DNA from: Linnemannia hyalina
Taxonomy: Eukaryota; Mortierellomycota; Mortierellomycetes; Mortierellales; Mortierellaceae
Assembly: GCA_019671135.1 (NCBI GenBank)
Contig: JAHRHY010000003.1
Location: 1,302,001 to 1,366,000 of the forward strand
DNA length: 64,000 bases
Reading direction: 5' to 3'
A program made the position numbers and the translations under genes. The notes under the pieces were generated by a model. The model saw only the letters and a program-made list of their open reading frames with translations, ran no database searches and was not told where the DNA came from. How positions within the stretch are numbered: position 1 is the stretch's first letter; the number at the start of each line of letters is the position of its first letter. Of the stretch, positions 1 to 12,187 are shown in pieces.

Positions 1-57
1 GAGAGATTATGTACTCACAACATATTGTTCCGTTCTGTTTTAACTACTACGAAGCAG

Positions 58-3000
58 ATGCACTCCTTTATGCCGGACTGGAAGTTCGTTAACGAGGCTG
101 CAGAACAAATCCTGCACAAGGGATTCAATGGGGATCTATATCAGCGACTAGGAGGAGCTTTTATTGCTTCAGAGGCCCAACCCATAGCACAGGGTCAAGC
201 GTCCGTCGCCTTTCGCTTTATCAACAAGCACCACTTGGCATTAAATTTCAGCACAACACCCTCTCTTGCACGGCTTATCATTGCGATCTTGGATGGCTCA
301 TGGACACCGGAGCGTGGTGAGAGGAACGAGACCGGATTTTTGCTGCTTTGGAGGAACCAGGAAAACACCATCACATATCCCATTCCACCTTCAAGCTTTC
401 TTCTTCGCTACATCTCAGCACTATTGCACATCAACATATTCCTGTTTGACACCGCCGCCCGCCCCATTGTCATCACCCATCCCTATCCAAAAGGAGTTGT
501 CGGTATTCTTCATGATGCATCGTCAATTCTGGGATACTCGGACTACAATGTACTCGGACCAACTCGTACGGAACAGGACGATCTTTTCATTGATCTACGG
601 CCACCAACACCCCCGTCTCTACCACTTCCACCAGGACCTGCCGCGACATTCCGAACCGCCAAACGACCGCGCCAGCAGAGAGAAGGATGCGAGATCGACA
701 GGGTCGCACTAGAGACCATCTACAAGGAGGAATGGTGTGTTTTGATGTCTACTATGTGAATGATTTTTAGACTTTTTTTGTTTGATTTTTACTTCTTTAT
801 TGATTGTCTTTGATATTTTTAAAAAAAAATCATTTAGTGAGGCCCGAGTCAAGAAGGAGGCGGCCGATCAGTGCCGCACGGCGAAGAAGCGTGCAAAGAA
901 GGAGGCAGATCCGAGGGAAGCATTGGAGAAGGCACATATTGATGCAAAGCAAGCGGAAGAGAAACGTGTAAGAACGCCTCGGGGAGTCATGAATGAAACT
1001 GCTCGACGCGTTCGCCAACACTGCGGCATCAACGACGAAGAGGACTTTACCAACCATCACGCATCGATGATGATTACCCACCCTATTGGAGAACCTCAGA
1101 CCGTTACTGGACGAGCTCTAGCGACATATAAGGCGGCCTTATCAAGACACTTTGACATGGCATGGATCGAGGAACAGGACCACATATCTGATCCTACCGT
1201 TGCTTCAGCAAACTCAACAACTATCGCCCTAACCCCATCGGACATCGACGCCCAGGATGACAACAGCATTCGCACTATTACCCTACCTCTTGCGAAGCTG
1301 CTCAGGACGGATCTCCCCACGAAGGATCAAGATTACATCACCAAGAGGCTAAACGACGTACAGGGTGAGGTGTCTGACTTTATGGAATCCGTTGCCATGG
1401 GAGCGTACAAGACAACACTATGGGTATGTTTTCAACATTCTCTGTCTTGGTTGTGGTCGCGCAAGGACATATTTATTTCAAGTTAACTAATATTATATGT
1501 TATCACGACCGTGTTTACTTTCTAGATCTGTCGCGGTGGCATCCAAGGAAGCATACAGCTTAACCTAGCTGACATATTCCCGCCATCCTTTGATATCAGG
1601 GACGACTACTTCAAGGAGAACCCGATCGTGGAAGCGGGAGTCATTACTCCGGAGTGGCAACAGATTGTATCCGATGCTACGGAGTTGAAGCCCCGAGTGA
1701 AGGATCCGGCAACCTTGCTATCCCAGGATTATTTGCAGTACCTTGGAGTTCGGATTCCAGAATTGAGACGTGCGAGGAAGACCCCCAAGACTACCACCCA
1801 CCCCTTGTGGGATACAGTGCTTGAAAGCATCTATAGCGGGAAGCTGGTACCACAAGCCTGGGATGATTCAAGGCATCCTGACTCACCCTCATCCAACCTC
1901 TTCAAGATCATTCCAAGCTTGTCTCAAGCCTCTGGTTCCGGCGCTGTGGATGATGCCTATGCTGCTGCTGATGCCAATGTCGAGGTCGGATACCAGTCAG
2001 AGGACTCATCGAAGGAAAGCCTGGGGGGCTTGACGGCCACACTCATGCGAGAGTACGCTACGAACATCAAGATGATATGGTCTGGAGACATTTACGAGAG
2101 GTTGAGACGGTACGTGGTGCACAATGTTCTCCGACTCAATCTACGACCCCAGAGCGAGGAGAAACACCGCATCCAAAAGCGGAAGCGTGCTATCAAGAAG
2201 GCCGAGGAGATGAAGGAGGCGTCGGCATCGGCAAGCCAAAAGCGTCGAGAGTCCCTGAGGAACTGGAAAAGGCGAAACCAGGACCTATTCAATCAACTTG
2301 ATCACGCATTTGATACTAGTCGAGACGAGGAGCGCATCAACAAGATTTTCGGGCTCATTGACATCCATCAAGAGCGGCGGCCAGGAGTCAAGGAGCAGAA
2401 CAAGTCACGTGGACTCACCCAAAGCGACGACTACGAGACGGACTCGGAGTTTGACGGCTCAGACGACTCAGACGACGATATGGATACTGAGTTGGTTGTT
2501 TCGGGCTCGAGCAAGAGCAGCGATGATGTTTTAATGCCTTGCACTCACACAGCAGATCAAGATTGCGAGATGGGGGTCATGGAGGAGCAGTCAGATGCCG
2601 GTCGCTCTATTAATGCAGAGGCTCAGAGCAGTGGTCCGTCTGAATCTGTGGCACGCTCCTCAACAGGTACCAATAACTAATATCGGACGCTGCTCCTTGC
2701 TGAGTTTGTGGTATTAACTGTTGACTAATATCTCTCACTTCCTTTTTCTCCACCGTAGGACCAAAGGAGCCGACATCAAAGAAGCTCCGAGGTCTAGAAG
2801 CAGTAGCTATCAGGTTGCTGGAATTGCCAGACTCGAACATACCCATCACCGAAGAGACAGTCAAGGCGAAGCTCTACGAGCCTGAGATGTACAGCACGGA
2901 GGAGATTTTGGCCGTCTTGCGGCTAGTGACATTACTGAGACCGTTTACCCCTAAGAAGGCCCACTCAGGACCCCAGTCAACTTCCTATCCAAAGAGCGTC

Positions 3001-5547
3001 TTGACTTTGGGGCCGTTTGTGTATATTGCAAATGCAATCTTGAGATCGGCGGGATACAAGGATTTCACCCGTAGGATTTGCCCAGTTCCTGCTGTTGGGA
3101 ATCGGCATGCTGTGCCGTTGGACGCGTCAGGGGTGTATGACATATTTGGCGGGCGAGCACCAGGACGCTTCGATATCAAGGGCCCAAGTGGTCGAGTAAT
3201 CACCACGTCGACCGTCGCGAGACTGTCTACCGATCATCGCAAATATGTTTTCGGTGGACTTTTCAATATGGCCATCATCGACGATGCCTGCACGAAACAT
3301 GGACTTGAGTTCGCACAAAGGTATGCATACATAAGGTCTTGAATATGACCTCTCCTCATTCATATCTATGACCATCATGAGTCAATTGAATAACAGTTTA
3401 CCGTGCATTGTTTGTAAAATGATAGAATGACGTACGTCGACTTTTACACAGTACGCATCACGGGACGACGGGCGATAACGGGACCAAACCGCCACTTCAC
3501 CAACAGTGCGTACGAAGACAAGAAGAAGAAGCATGTTAAGCCATCAGGTGTAATCAACTGGACGTCGGAACTACTGGAAACCGGGCACACCCCTCAATCT
3601 GCAGCCAAAGCGTCGGAGGAGATCAAGATTGTTCAGGATCGTTTGGTCACAGAGCTACAACCCCTCAAGAAGGGCCTCAAGGCAGCCACGACGGTCAGGA
3701 GAGAAAAGGACCGCACCCTTCGTCACTATGAAGGACACGACCAGAGACACAAAAAGGGAATCTACCAGAACCTACAGGAGGCACGAAAAGTCGTCAACAA
3801 CCTGAAGAAGAAGATCGTTCCTCTCGAGGCTGAGATCCGGGAAAAGAAGCAGCAACGCTACTATTACAACAGGTTGTCCAAGGCGACCGCCCCCCCCAAC
3901 AGCACTATCAGAAGACCCTTCTCCCCTGCCCATCACGACTGTCACAGAGTCTGTCCCAACTGTTCAACATCCTGGGATGCAAGACTTTGTTCAGACAACC
4001 TCCATCAAGCAGCTACTGTTAGAAATTGAAGACAAGGACCGACAACTACCTGTACCAGGCACTGACAGAGGATTGGTGACTATGTCTGAGACTGTCCCCT
4101 CCTTGTGGTCAACTCTGGAATCTTTATCAAACCGATACTATATTCTCCATGGTATGTTTTCTTTTCTGCTTTACTACTGTCGCTCTATCATATCAAGATC
4201 GTGTCTTCATGCAATAATTTCCTACGGCGTTTCATTTGACGTTATAGGTCATCCCGATACTCACCACACCGGCAACGACGACGGGGCTTCAGAGCCGCCC
4301 ACCTCTCACGCTGATGCTGTGGACATGGACATTGATGGCACGGACACCCAGCCCTCTCTGCATTCAGAATCGAAAGCGTCATCTCTTCCAGAACGGACTC
4401 GGAACGCCATAACGATAACTGGCTCTTTATCCCGGAAGGCAACGATCGAGGACATGCGTTTTGCCAAGTCCAACCGCATCACCGCAAAACAGGTCAAAGA
4501 AGTCGGTGGAGTAGGTAGGGCGACTCGAACAAGGGAGCGTTTGCTTCGACAGCCGGAAAATCAGAGGATTTCGGAGCTTCACAAGGAGATAGGAGAAAAC
4601 TCCGTTTTGAAGGCGCAGACTATCAGTGAAGTTGACTCTGCACAGGTGACCCGACGATCAGCTACACAACCCCTTCGCAACTTCGAGGGCAGCAAAAGCT
4701 TAGTGAAACAAACCCACCACAAGGATCTTCAACTGCAGCGAGCATGGCAGACGATCGCAGCCGACGAACGACGGAAAATGCAGGATTTTTCCAGAGGTAA
4801 GTTTATGGATTTAAGAATCGGAGTGCATTGATTCCTTGTTGTTAACTCCAATGGGCATTCAAATAACTAAAACGTACTTTTATTTTTGTTTTCTTGATAG
4901 GAACAGGACAGACCCAACCAGCATCAGTCAACACAGTCGACTCTATCGATGGGTGTTGCAAGTGTGGTAGACACCACCTCCCAATCCGCGTTGGAAGGGC
5001 ACTCACCTATCCACAGGAATGCCCCAGAGATGCGTTGCCCATCATCCCTATCATGTTCGTCGGGACGGCAGGAATCGGAACCGGGAGTCGCATTGGCGGT
5101 CATCTAAAGTACGGCGGAAAAAAGGTCGTTGAGCAACATGCCCTCTCCGTCCCTGTACTGATGACCGATGAAAACATGACAAGCAAAGTCTGTCCGTTTT
5201 GTTTTGCGATTCTACGCCTCGTCAAGGAACTGAGACTTGTCAACGGAGTCGAGAAGCTGGTCACAATCAACGGTGCGGTTCAGTGCGAAAACCCCAACTG
5301 TGAGAGTGTCCGCGCCGGTTATGCACGTCGAGGCAGGGACAGCAATGCATGTGTCAACATTGCACTTGCGGGATTCACGACAATCATGAGCGACAACAGA
5401 CAGCCACTTCCTCCCTACAGGAGATCAACGCGTCCAGAGGGCGCCACCCCTTCAGAACCCCAGTCTCTCGCTACTGGAACACAACAAAACATCGAGCACT
5501 TCGACAACGGACCCATTGACAACAATGGCTTCCCGCGACGCTGCTGA
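58..5547 (+). CDS. Fanzor-type (TnpB-related) RNA-guided endonuclease, seven exons, one apparent frameshift
   Basis: Exons 58-734, 838-1423, 1526-2666, 2759-3320, 3426-4151, 4248-4796 and 4901-5547 join in frame, apart from a one-base excess in exon 5 at a C8 run. Allowing for it, the product is about 1628 residues. Seen: a basic, NLS-like helical stretch (about 637-672), an acidic linker (about 723-750), a WED-like block ending FYTVRITG, RuvC-I GTDRGLVTM (Asp ~1202), DENMTSKVCPFC (Glu ~1504, Cys ~1511 and ~1514), second zinc-finger half CENPNC (~1542-1547), and RuvC-III GRDSNA (Asp ~1560). Family knowledge: Fanzors are nuclear omega-RNA-guided DNA nucleases, and the Glu in DExxTS serves as the alternative RuvC-II acid. 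The first ATG is at 58, but the frame is open to base 1, so the gene may start upstream. The protein is long for the family, with an unexplained N-terminal extension. Confidence 0.82.
3890..3897 (+). other. C8 homopolymer at the frame break inside the Fanzor gene
   Basis: Upstream of this run the coding frame reads through ...RLSKATAPP and would stop at about 4029. Downstream, the frame carrying VTESVPTV, RuvC-I and exon 6 lies one base later. Removing one C joins both frames with no stop. GT-AG pairs nearby that I tried (30, 39, 42, 75 and 77 bases) do not give the required length of 3n+1. The break may be a real mutation, a homopolymer sequencing error, or slippage during expression. Confidence 0.75.
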
Positions 5548-7012
5548 TGAGCTAGCCTAGCTAGATTTATGTAAGTTCCCATCTGCTTGTTTCCCATTTA
5601 TGATTTGCTACGGAGTCTGCTATCAGTAAACCTCAGATTAACCAAAACATCCTAAATTTTGGATGAAATAGACAATAAAAAACCTAAGCCCGTCGATTTC
5701 TCTCTTCGGTGCAATTGCCTTCACCAGGGTAGAGACAGCGCCTTTTTCCCTTCTGCGAGCAACCTTATGAGAATTTGCTTGGCTATCAATTTCTTAAGGG
5801 TGAGTACTTCCCTTTCTCTTCCTTCTCTTTCACTGTCTCAATTCTCTCACAATCTCTCTGGGTTTTCACCTCCTTCTTACCCTCACTTTTCACTTTTGAT
5901 CAAAGGAGAAAAAAACGACGTTGCCTCGAAGTATCCAGAAGTGGCAGCGAAAAACTGCTTACCTCGTTTATTTGTCCGAGAGGGATATGAGGACCTTGTT
6001 GTTTGTCGTCTTGGGCCAACAACGGCTTTCAATGTGTGTGTGCGGTGGCGAAGGAGTATTATCTTATCTTCTCTTTCTTTTTTCACTTGTGGACAAGGGC
6101 GAAGTACATCTTAATGAGCTCCAGGCTTGTACAGGATTGTGAGAGATAAACAGCTTTTAAAAACATATAGAGCGCTAGGTTTTACTGAGTTGTGGGGAAC
6201 ACACAACATTCAAACACAAGCAGAGCGCCTGGATCTTTACATAAAAATGATTAAAGGCGGATGGAGCTGGCAAAGGAGAAAAAAAATGGGGTGAAAGAAG
6301 AGGGCAAAGAGTATATCCATCGAAAACCCTTAGAAAAGGAACGCAAGGAAGGGAGCATAGAAACAGAGAAGTATATTTTAGTTAGCAGGTCATGCTATTC
6401 ATCACCATTCATCTTCCTTTGTTCATTGCTACAGCGCTGTATGGCGAGAGAGGTCCTGCCCATGGTTGTGTCGTGGTTTGAATGATATTGATTCATAGCA
6501 AGAGGAAAAAGAAGTGGACAAGCATCGATCATCTTGAACAACATCCTGTTCTTTTTTTTTTTGAACGCGTCGTGATCAATAAAGGAACACGACGTGTTGC
6601 AGAGGTCCTTTTTCTTCCTCTTCGTACCAATTTCACTCTTACATCCTTTATGTACATCCTGGCGAAGCCGCGAGACCGTTAGTGGATAAAGCAGAAAGAA
6701 GAGAAGGGTAAAAGGCGATAAAGGGGTCGATGATCGAAGGGGTTGAAACTTGAAAGAAATGTTGCTTGACCAGTGATCATTAATTAGTCACGTGATCTAA
6801 CTCTGCCATTGTCCGCACTGTTTCTCTTTACCCGCCAAGTCAAGGGTCTCTTTTGTTGTTCACCCAAACGTTCATCGTCTTTCACTTCTCTCATTCAAAC
6901 GCCACCAACTACAACACCTCATCCGTCTTTCTCTTTCTCTCCTCTCACACCTCTGAGCGCCACCAAAACACACACTTTCTCTCTCCAGCCAACAAGAACA
7001 ACTTTGACTCAT
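5548..7012. other. Spacer between Fanzor and SERINC genes
   Basis: No convincing coding region. It starts with a small CTAG-rich palindromic patch (about 5550-5565) and a short hairpin, CATCC/GGATG, at 5648-5665, followed by AATAAA at about 5674. The Fanzor guide RNA, if encoded in cis, could lie here, but I cannot recognise one. The right part (6800-7010) is the CT-rich leader of the SERINC gene. Confidence 0.5.
6788..6795. promoter_or_regulatory. TCACGTGA palindrome (bHLH/Cbf1-type E-box) upstream of SERINC
   Basis: A perfect 8-base palindrome containing CACGTG sits about 220 bases before the SERINC start codon, ahead of a pyrimidine-rich leader. Such sites bind bHLH factors of the Cbf1/USF type in fungi. 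The same core occurs upstream of two other genes in this window. Confidence 0.4.
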
Positions 7013-9047
7013 ATGGGAGCAGTCTTGAGTTGTGTCGCCTTGCCTGCCCTTGGCAGTCTGGGCTCCATCCTCGCCTCATGCTTCTCCGCCGCTGCTTGTT
7101 CCCTTGCATGCCGCTCATGCAACTGCAACAACTCCATCGCCACCCGCGTCGGATACGCCGTAAGTTCTCTCTTCAGCTACGTAGCAAACGACAAAACATA
7201 CATACACTCATATATATAGACGCTGTTGTGTATCTTTATTGCCTACTGACGCTTCCTTCGTTTTTTTCACTATAGTTGATAATGCTTGTCAACTCATTGG
7301 TAGGTTATGCCTCGTCGTCCTCCTACTCAGCCCGCACCATTATTACATCTCGCTTATTGCTGCTTGACTTGCCCCTTCCAAGAACCACACTAACTTTGGT
7401 GTCCTCTTCGAATGTAGTTCGCATGGATCCTGCTTTCAGAATGGGCTTCAAAACAACTCGAGGGTATCACGCACGGATACCTAAAACTCAACTGCGAGGA
7501 CAACTCCTGCTATGGAGCCTTTGGGGTATGTGCACCCTGGTTTCATGCTTGCCTTTAGGACCATGACGAGGGACTTGGAAAGCAAGAAGGGACATCTTAC
7601 AACGTGCTTTGGCTCAATACAAATAATAGGTTCAGCGTGTTGGATTTGCTTTGGCCCTCTTTCACTTTATTCTTGGCGCACTGTTGGTTGGCGTGCATGA
7701 TTCACGGTCAAAAAGGGCGGCAGTTCAGAATGGGTAAGTACAAACCAAAGAGCAATGCAATCAATAGACGACGACGACAAAAAACTTAAGGGGGTGGATA
7801 TAGGCTTGCATCCCACACTTGCCCTACATTCTGATTTTTACTTGCGATACACCATCTTATTGACCCATCATATATTCTTCGTGTGCCTTTAGATGGTGGG
7901 GTCCTAAAGTATTAGTCTGGATGGCACTGGTGGTGGCCTCGTTCTTTATTCCTACAGGGTTCTTTGTGTTCTACGGCAACTATGTGGCACTGATTGGCGC
8001 AGGAATCTTTATCCTCTTTGGACTCATCCTCCTCGTCGACTTTGCCCACACATGGAGCGAGACCTGTATGGACAAATGGGAACAGAGCGACACCAACAAG
8101 TGGCAGTTCATTCTTGTTGGATCAACGTTGATCATGTACTTGGGAGCCATCGTCTTGACAGGGGTGATGTACGGGTATTTCGCCAGCGACGGTTGCAACA
8201 TGAACATCTTCTGGATCACCTTTAACCTTGTCTTGGGAGTGGCTGTGACAGTGATTGGGGTCTTGCCGGCTGTTCAGGAGGCGAACCCTCGATCTGGACT
8301 CGCACAGTCGTCGATGGTGGTCATCTATTGTGCGTACTTGGTCCTCAGCGCGGTTGCAAATGAGCCGGATGAGGGTACTAATTGTAACCCATTGAGCAAG
8401 GCCAGGGGCACCAGGACGACCTCAGTTCTTATGGGAGCTATATTTACTTTCCTTGCCGTTGCTTACTCAACCTCCAGGGCTGCGACTCAGGGAGGAAAAG
8501 CCATGATCAACAGTGGCGACTACGCGCCTCTCAACTCGGACTCTGCAGTACCCCTCGTCAACAACCAGCCTACTGGATCCTCCATGCGTCGCTCCGATGC
8601 CCTGCTCGCCGCCGTCGAGAGCGGGTAAGAGTCTCTCCTCCATGACCTTTTTTTTTTTTCTTACCTTTCTTAAACCCCATTTGTTCTCATTAATACTGAC
8701 TTGTATAACGTTTATGACATAGTGCGCTTCCTGTGTCTGCGTTGGATGATGCAGATGACGATGATGACGAGGAGTACGACTCCAAGGACGACGAAAAATT
8801 TGGATGCCAGTACAACTATACATTCTTCCATCTCGTCTTCGCCCTTGCAGCGATGTACATCTCGATGGTCCTCACCAACTGGAACAACTTCCAAGAAGTT
8901 GACGGCAGAAGCGACAATCTCATTCTGATTGGTCAGAGTTGGCCTGCAGTCTGGGTCAAGGTCATCTCGTCTTGGATCTGCTATGGCCTCTATGCATTCT
9001 CCCTCTTGGCCCCTGTTATCTTCCCTGACCGGTTCTTGGACTATTAG
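7013..9047 (+). CDS. TMS1: SERINC/TMS1 family multi-pass membrane protein
   Basis: Exons 7013-7159, 7276-7299, 7418-7525, 7630-7733, 7893-8624 and 8723-9047 close in frame to 479 residues, the usual size for the family. The start MGAVLSC, the Cys-rich N-terminus (ACSLACRSCNCN), the segment GWWGPKVLVW, the later hydrophobic helices and the C-terminal block YNYTFFHLVFALAAMYISM are SERINC hallmarks. The family consists of 10-11-helix membrane proteins first linked to serine incorporation into membrane lipids; scramblase-like activity has been described for animal members. Exon 2 is a 24-base micro-exon encoding LIMLVNSL, exactly the piece needed between RVGYA and FAWILL. A poly-Asp loop lies before the last helices. 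AATAAA follows the stop at about 9085. Confidence 0.93.
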
Positions 9048-9684
9048 GTCGAAGGAGGGTTCTTGCTTTTGATGGTGCTTTTGGAATAAAGGTAACCCTT
9101 ATTTTTTCATTGTAGGCCCTTTTCGTAATTCTAGGGCAGCTTTGGCATTGCTATGCAACTGCCACCAAAAGGGCTAGAGAAAAGGAGAGTAAGTGAGAGA
9201 ATAAAAAAAGGCTAAAGGGAAATGGGTTACGGTTTTACCGGCTAAACGTCCAACTATTTTTCCATATGGTACAATTATCTTTGTTCCTTTCGCCCCTTTC
9301 CTTTGATTTATACACTTTTTGAGTTGCAAATAAGGACGAGTACTTGATGACTCAAGAGGGTTCTCGCAACGTCAGGAGAGGAAGAAATATTCCCTGTGGA
9401 CAAAAAAAATGGGTGCCAACGTTGACCATGCCAGTCATCTCAGACAAAAAGGTATCACACATCACATCTTTTATTTTTGTTTGTAAATTTTTCCGCATGG
9501 GCCATCAAGACAAGAGCGCATGAGGTTCTGTTTCACGGATTTTTTTTGTTTGTGCACTACAGTATTGGTGTACAATGAAGGAAGGCCCCGGCCGGGGTCC
9601 CACCTATGGTCCCTCTCCATGGCCCTTGACTAACAATGCTGGTTGTCTCCGGTTCATTCTTTATGGAGAAAGGATGTAACGGAA

Positions 9685-9738
9685 GGCGAAGAGGCGATGG
9701 TAGGCAAAGAGGCGATGGAAGGCAAAGAGGCGATTGAT
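9685..9738 (+). repeat. 18-base tandem repeat, three copies
   Basis: Three adjacent 18-base units (9685-9702, 9703-9720, 9721-9738), each close to GGCAAAGAGGCGATGGAA. They lie in non-coding sequence. Confidence 0.85.
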
Positions 9739-12156
9739 AGTTTGGGAGATCAGGATCAGGAACCCCCAATCTATGTATGGTATCTGTTCCAAAGCCTGAG
9801 TAACTTCTCGACAGGCTTTTCGGCTTCTCTCTTCTCTTTCCTCCCATGGGCTGTCTGAGTCAAGGAAAAAAAATATTGGAGGAACTAGGTGAAACACATA
9901 CCCTTCCTACATGCAAATATCATCATCGAGTTTCCAATTAGCAGAAGTAGCCATTGACGCTGATTGAAAAAACGGAGGTTAGTAGAAAACAAAACGATCT
10001 ACTCGACACAAAGAGCTTCCAGCCAATGGAAGCCCTCTTGAACTGACCCTGTATTTTTTTTTTTTTGCAGATGTGATGCCAATGGTTTCTGTTTCGTATC
10101 CAGCGAAACGGCGGGGCCCAGTCACCGTGATTGGACGGGAATATTTTGTTACGAAGGAAATGGTGGAAGAGAAATGGAAGTCGAGTGAGGAAGAGAAAGG
10201 CAAAAGGACTGAGGAAGAAGCGTCCCGCCACGTTGTCTGGTCGAGTGGTTGAAATTTCGAGAAAACTAATTTGCCGAGCAAACTGGAGTGCGTTTGTTTG
10301 TTTTGTTTTTGTTCAGGCACGGATTTTTATCATCGATTGGGATTTTTTAACTCAGGAGAGGAATGGATTGCCTAGACACTTTTTGGCTGTTGTCTTTCTT
10401 TTTGTCTGATATTGTCATAGTCGAGTGAGCTAATGGTGAGAAGAGATCAGAGTGTGAGAGAGAGGAATGATGCTCCACACCAGGAGACAAGTGAGCGATC
10501 ACTTTGGTTCTTTTATTACATTCACACAAGCGTCTCACTACCCTACTTTTTTTTATCTGGATATCGCATCTCCTTTTTTTGCTGACATCAGACAAACCAA
10601 CATCCAGACCGGTTTAGATCCCATTTCATTTCTCACTCTCTATCCAAGATCCATCAATGTGGGGCCGCTCCTTCGCATACCCCGCTCCATAATTATTTAT
10701 TTTTCTTCTAGTGGTGACGTCTTCTATCAACTTTCTGGTTTATTCTGCACAAAAAGTAAAGAAGCATACGTAGTACAGAAGGGGCAGGCAAGGCCATCAT
10801 ATCATTATCAACAATGATCGAGTAATGATCCTCGCGGCGACTTTGAAGGTACGCAATATAACCCATCCAGCGAAACGGCTCTCTCTCTTTCTCACACTTG
10901 TTCTGCCTCTCAAAGTCCAACCGTCCCCTTCAATTGCGCGTCTCGTTGACGAACAGGTTGAACCTTGCCCCTGGAATTTTGGGTTCCCTCCCTCCCCTCC
11001 TCTTCTGCCCCACCTTCGAAGGAGCTTCGCAGAACCGCTTCTGTCGATTGGGTAAAAGTGTTGTGATGAACCATTGAGCACTCTCCCTTTCTCTGCCCCT
11101 CGGTTGAGCTTTCTAACAAGTTTTTTTTTATGATTTCATGGCCAACAAACGTCTTATCATAATGAAGTGTTTGGGCGGGTGTTTGCGTTTATTAGTACTT
11201 GTGTGACAGTACCAACCTTCTCTCTCTCCCTCTCTCTTGTCACTCCATGTAAAAGTAATTGCCTACAAACCATGTTCAGAGGGAGAGTACAGTAGAGTTT
11301 TAATAGTCCAATTACCGTGAGACAAAACTCCATCATCTCCATCACCACACTGTGTCCTCGCGTGTGCGCGTCCAGCAAGGTCGACTATTAGTGTCCAACA
11401 CCCCTCCCCCGAGTCAAGCATTTTTTTTTCTGTACCACTTTGGTCGACCACTTCCACGATAAGATTCGTGTAGATGAACCAGTGAGTTTTTAAAAAAGAA
11501 CCACAGAGGTAGAAACAGGCCAATTGGCGCTCTTGGTCTGTCTTCATTTCAAACTTAGGCCCCGACCATCCCGGTAGAACCGTACCTACCACAGCCAATC
11601 TCCTTTTTCCCCTTTCATTTTCAGCACACCCCTCTTCCCTCTTGCTCGTTTGCTACTCTTCTCGATCCAGCTCAGAACAGTAGCAGATGAGAATGAGGGA
11701 GAGCGAGAGGGACTGATCTATCCCCCTTGTTCTTTTTCTTTCGTTATCTCTCTCTTTCCTTGAGCTATGCTCTTGTTGTTGAACTTTCGATCTCGTAATT
11801 GTTTTTTTTTCTTCGTTTGTTTGTTTTTGTTTTTCAAGCCCCCCTCCCTTTGACATCAATTTCCTAAGAGGGATGTTTTCTTGCACAGGGACGAGTCTCC
11901 AAAAAAAGAAATGAGCCTCCCTCTCCCTCTTTTTCTCTCCCTTTTGATCTCGAAAATTGAGAGCATTTACAAAAAACATATGCACGCAACAAACAAACAA
12001 ACAAACACACAACAGAAAAACAGCGCAATCAGAAGAGGAGCGGATAGGACGGGGTAAAAAGGGTCCTTCCTCTTCCCAGCCAACGAGAACCCTCTTTTTT
12101 GTTGACTTGAAATATGTACATGTACGAAGGAGGAGGAGGGGTGGAAAATGCCTCAA

Positions 12157-12158
<2 letters not shown>

Positions 12159-12187
<29 letters not shown>
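12159..12187 (+). repeat. Poly-T tract of about 29 bases
   Basis: An uninterrupted T run in the spacer upstream of PMA1. It is either a low-complexity tract or the poly-A tail of an old retroposed copy on the minus strand; no associated gene copy is visible. Confidence 0.8.

Noticed and set aside
5659..6114. 151-codon plus-strand frame after the Fanzor gene
   Set aside because: Composition follows the surrounding CT-rich DNA, with no recognisable domain and no splice-linked continuation.
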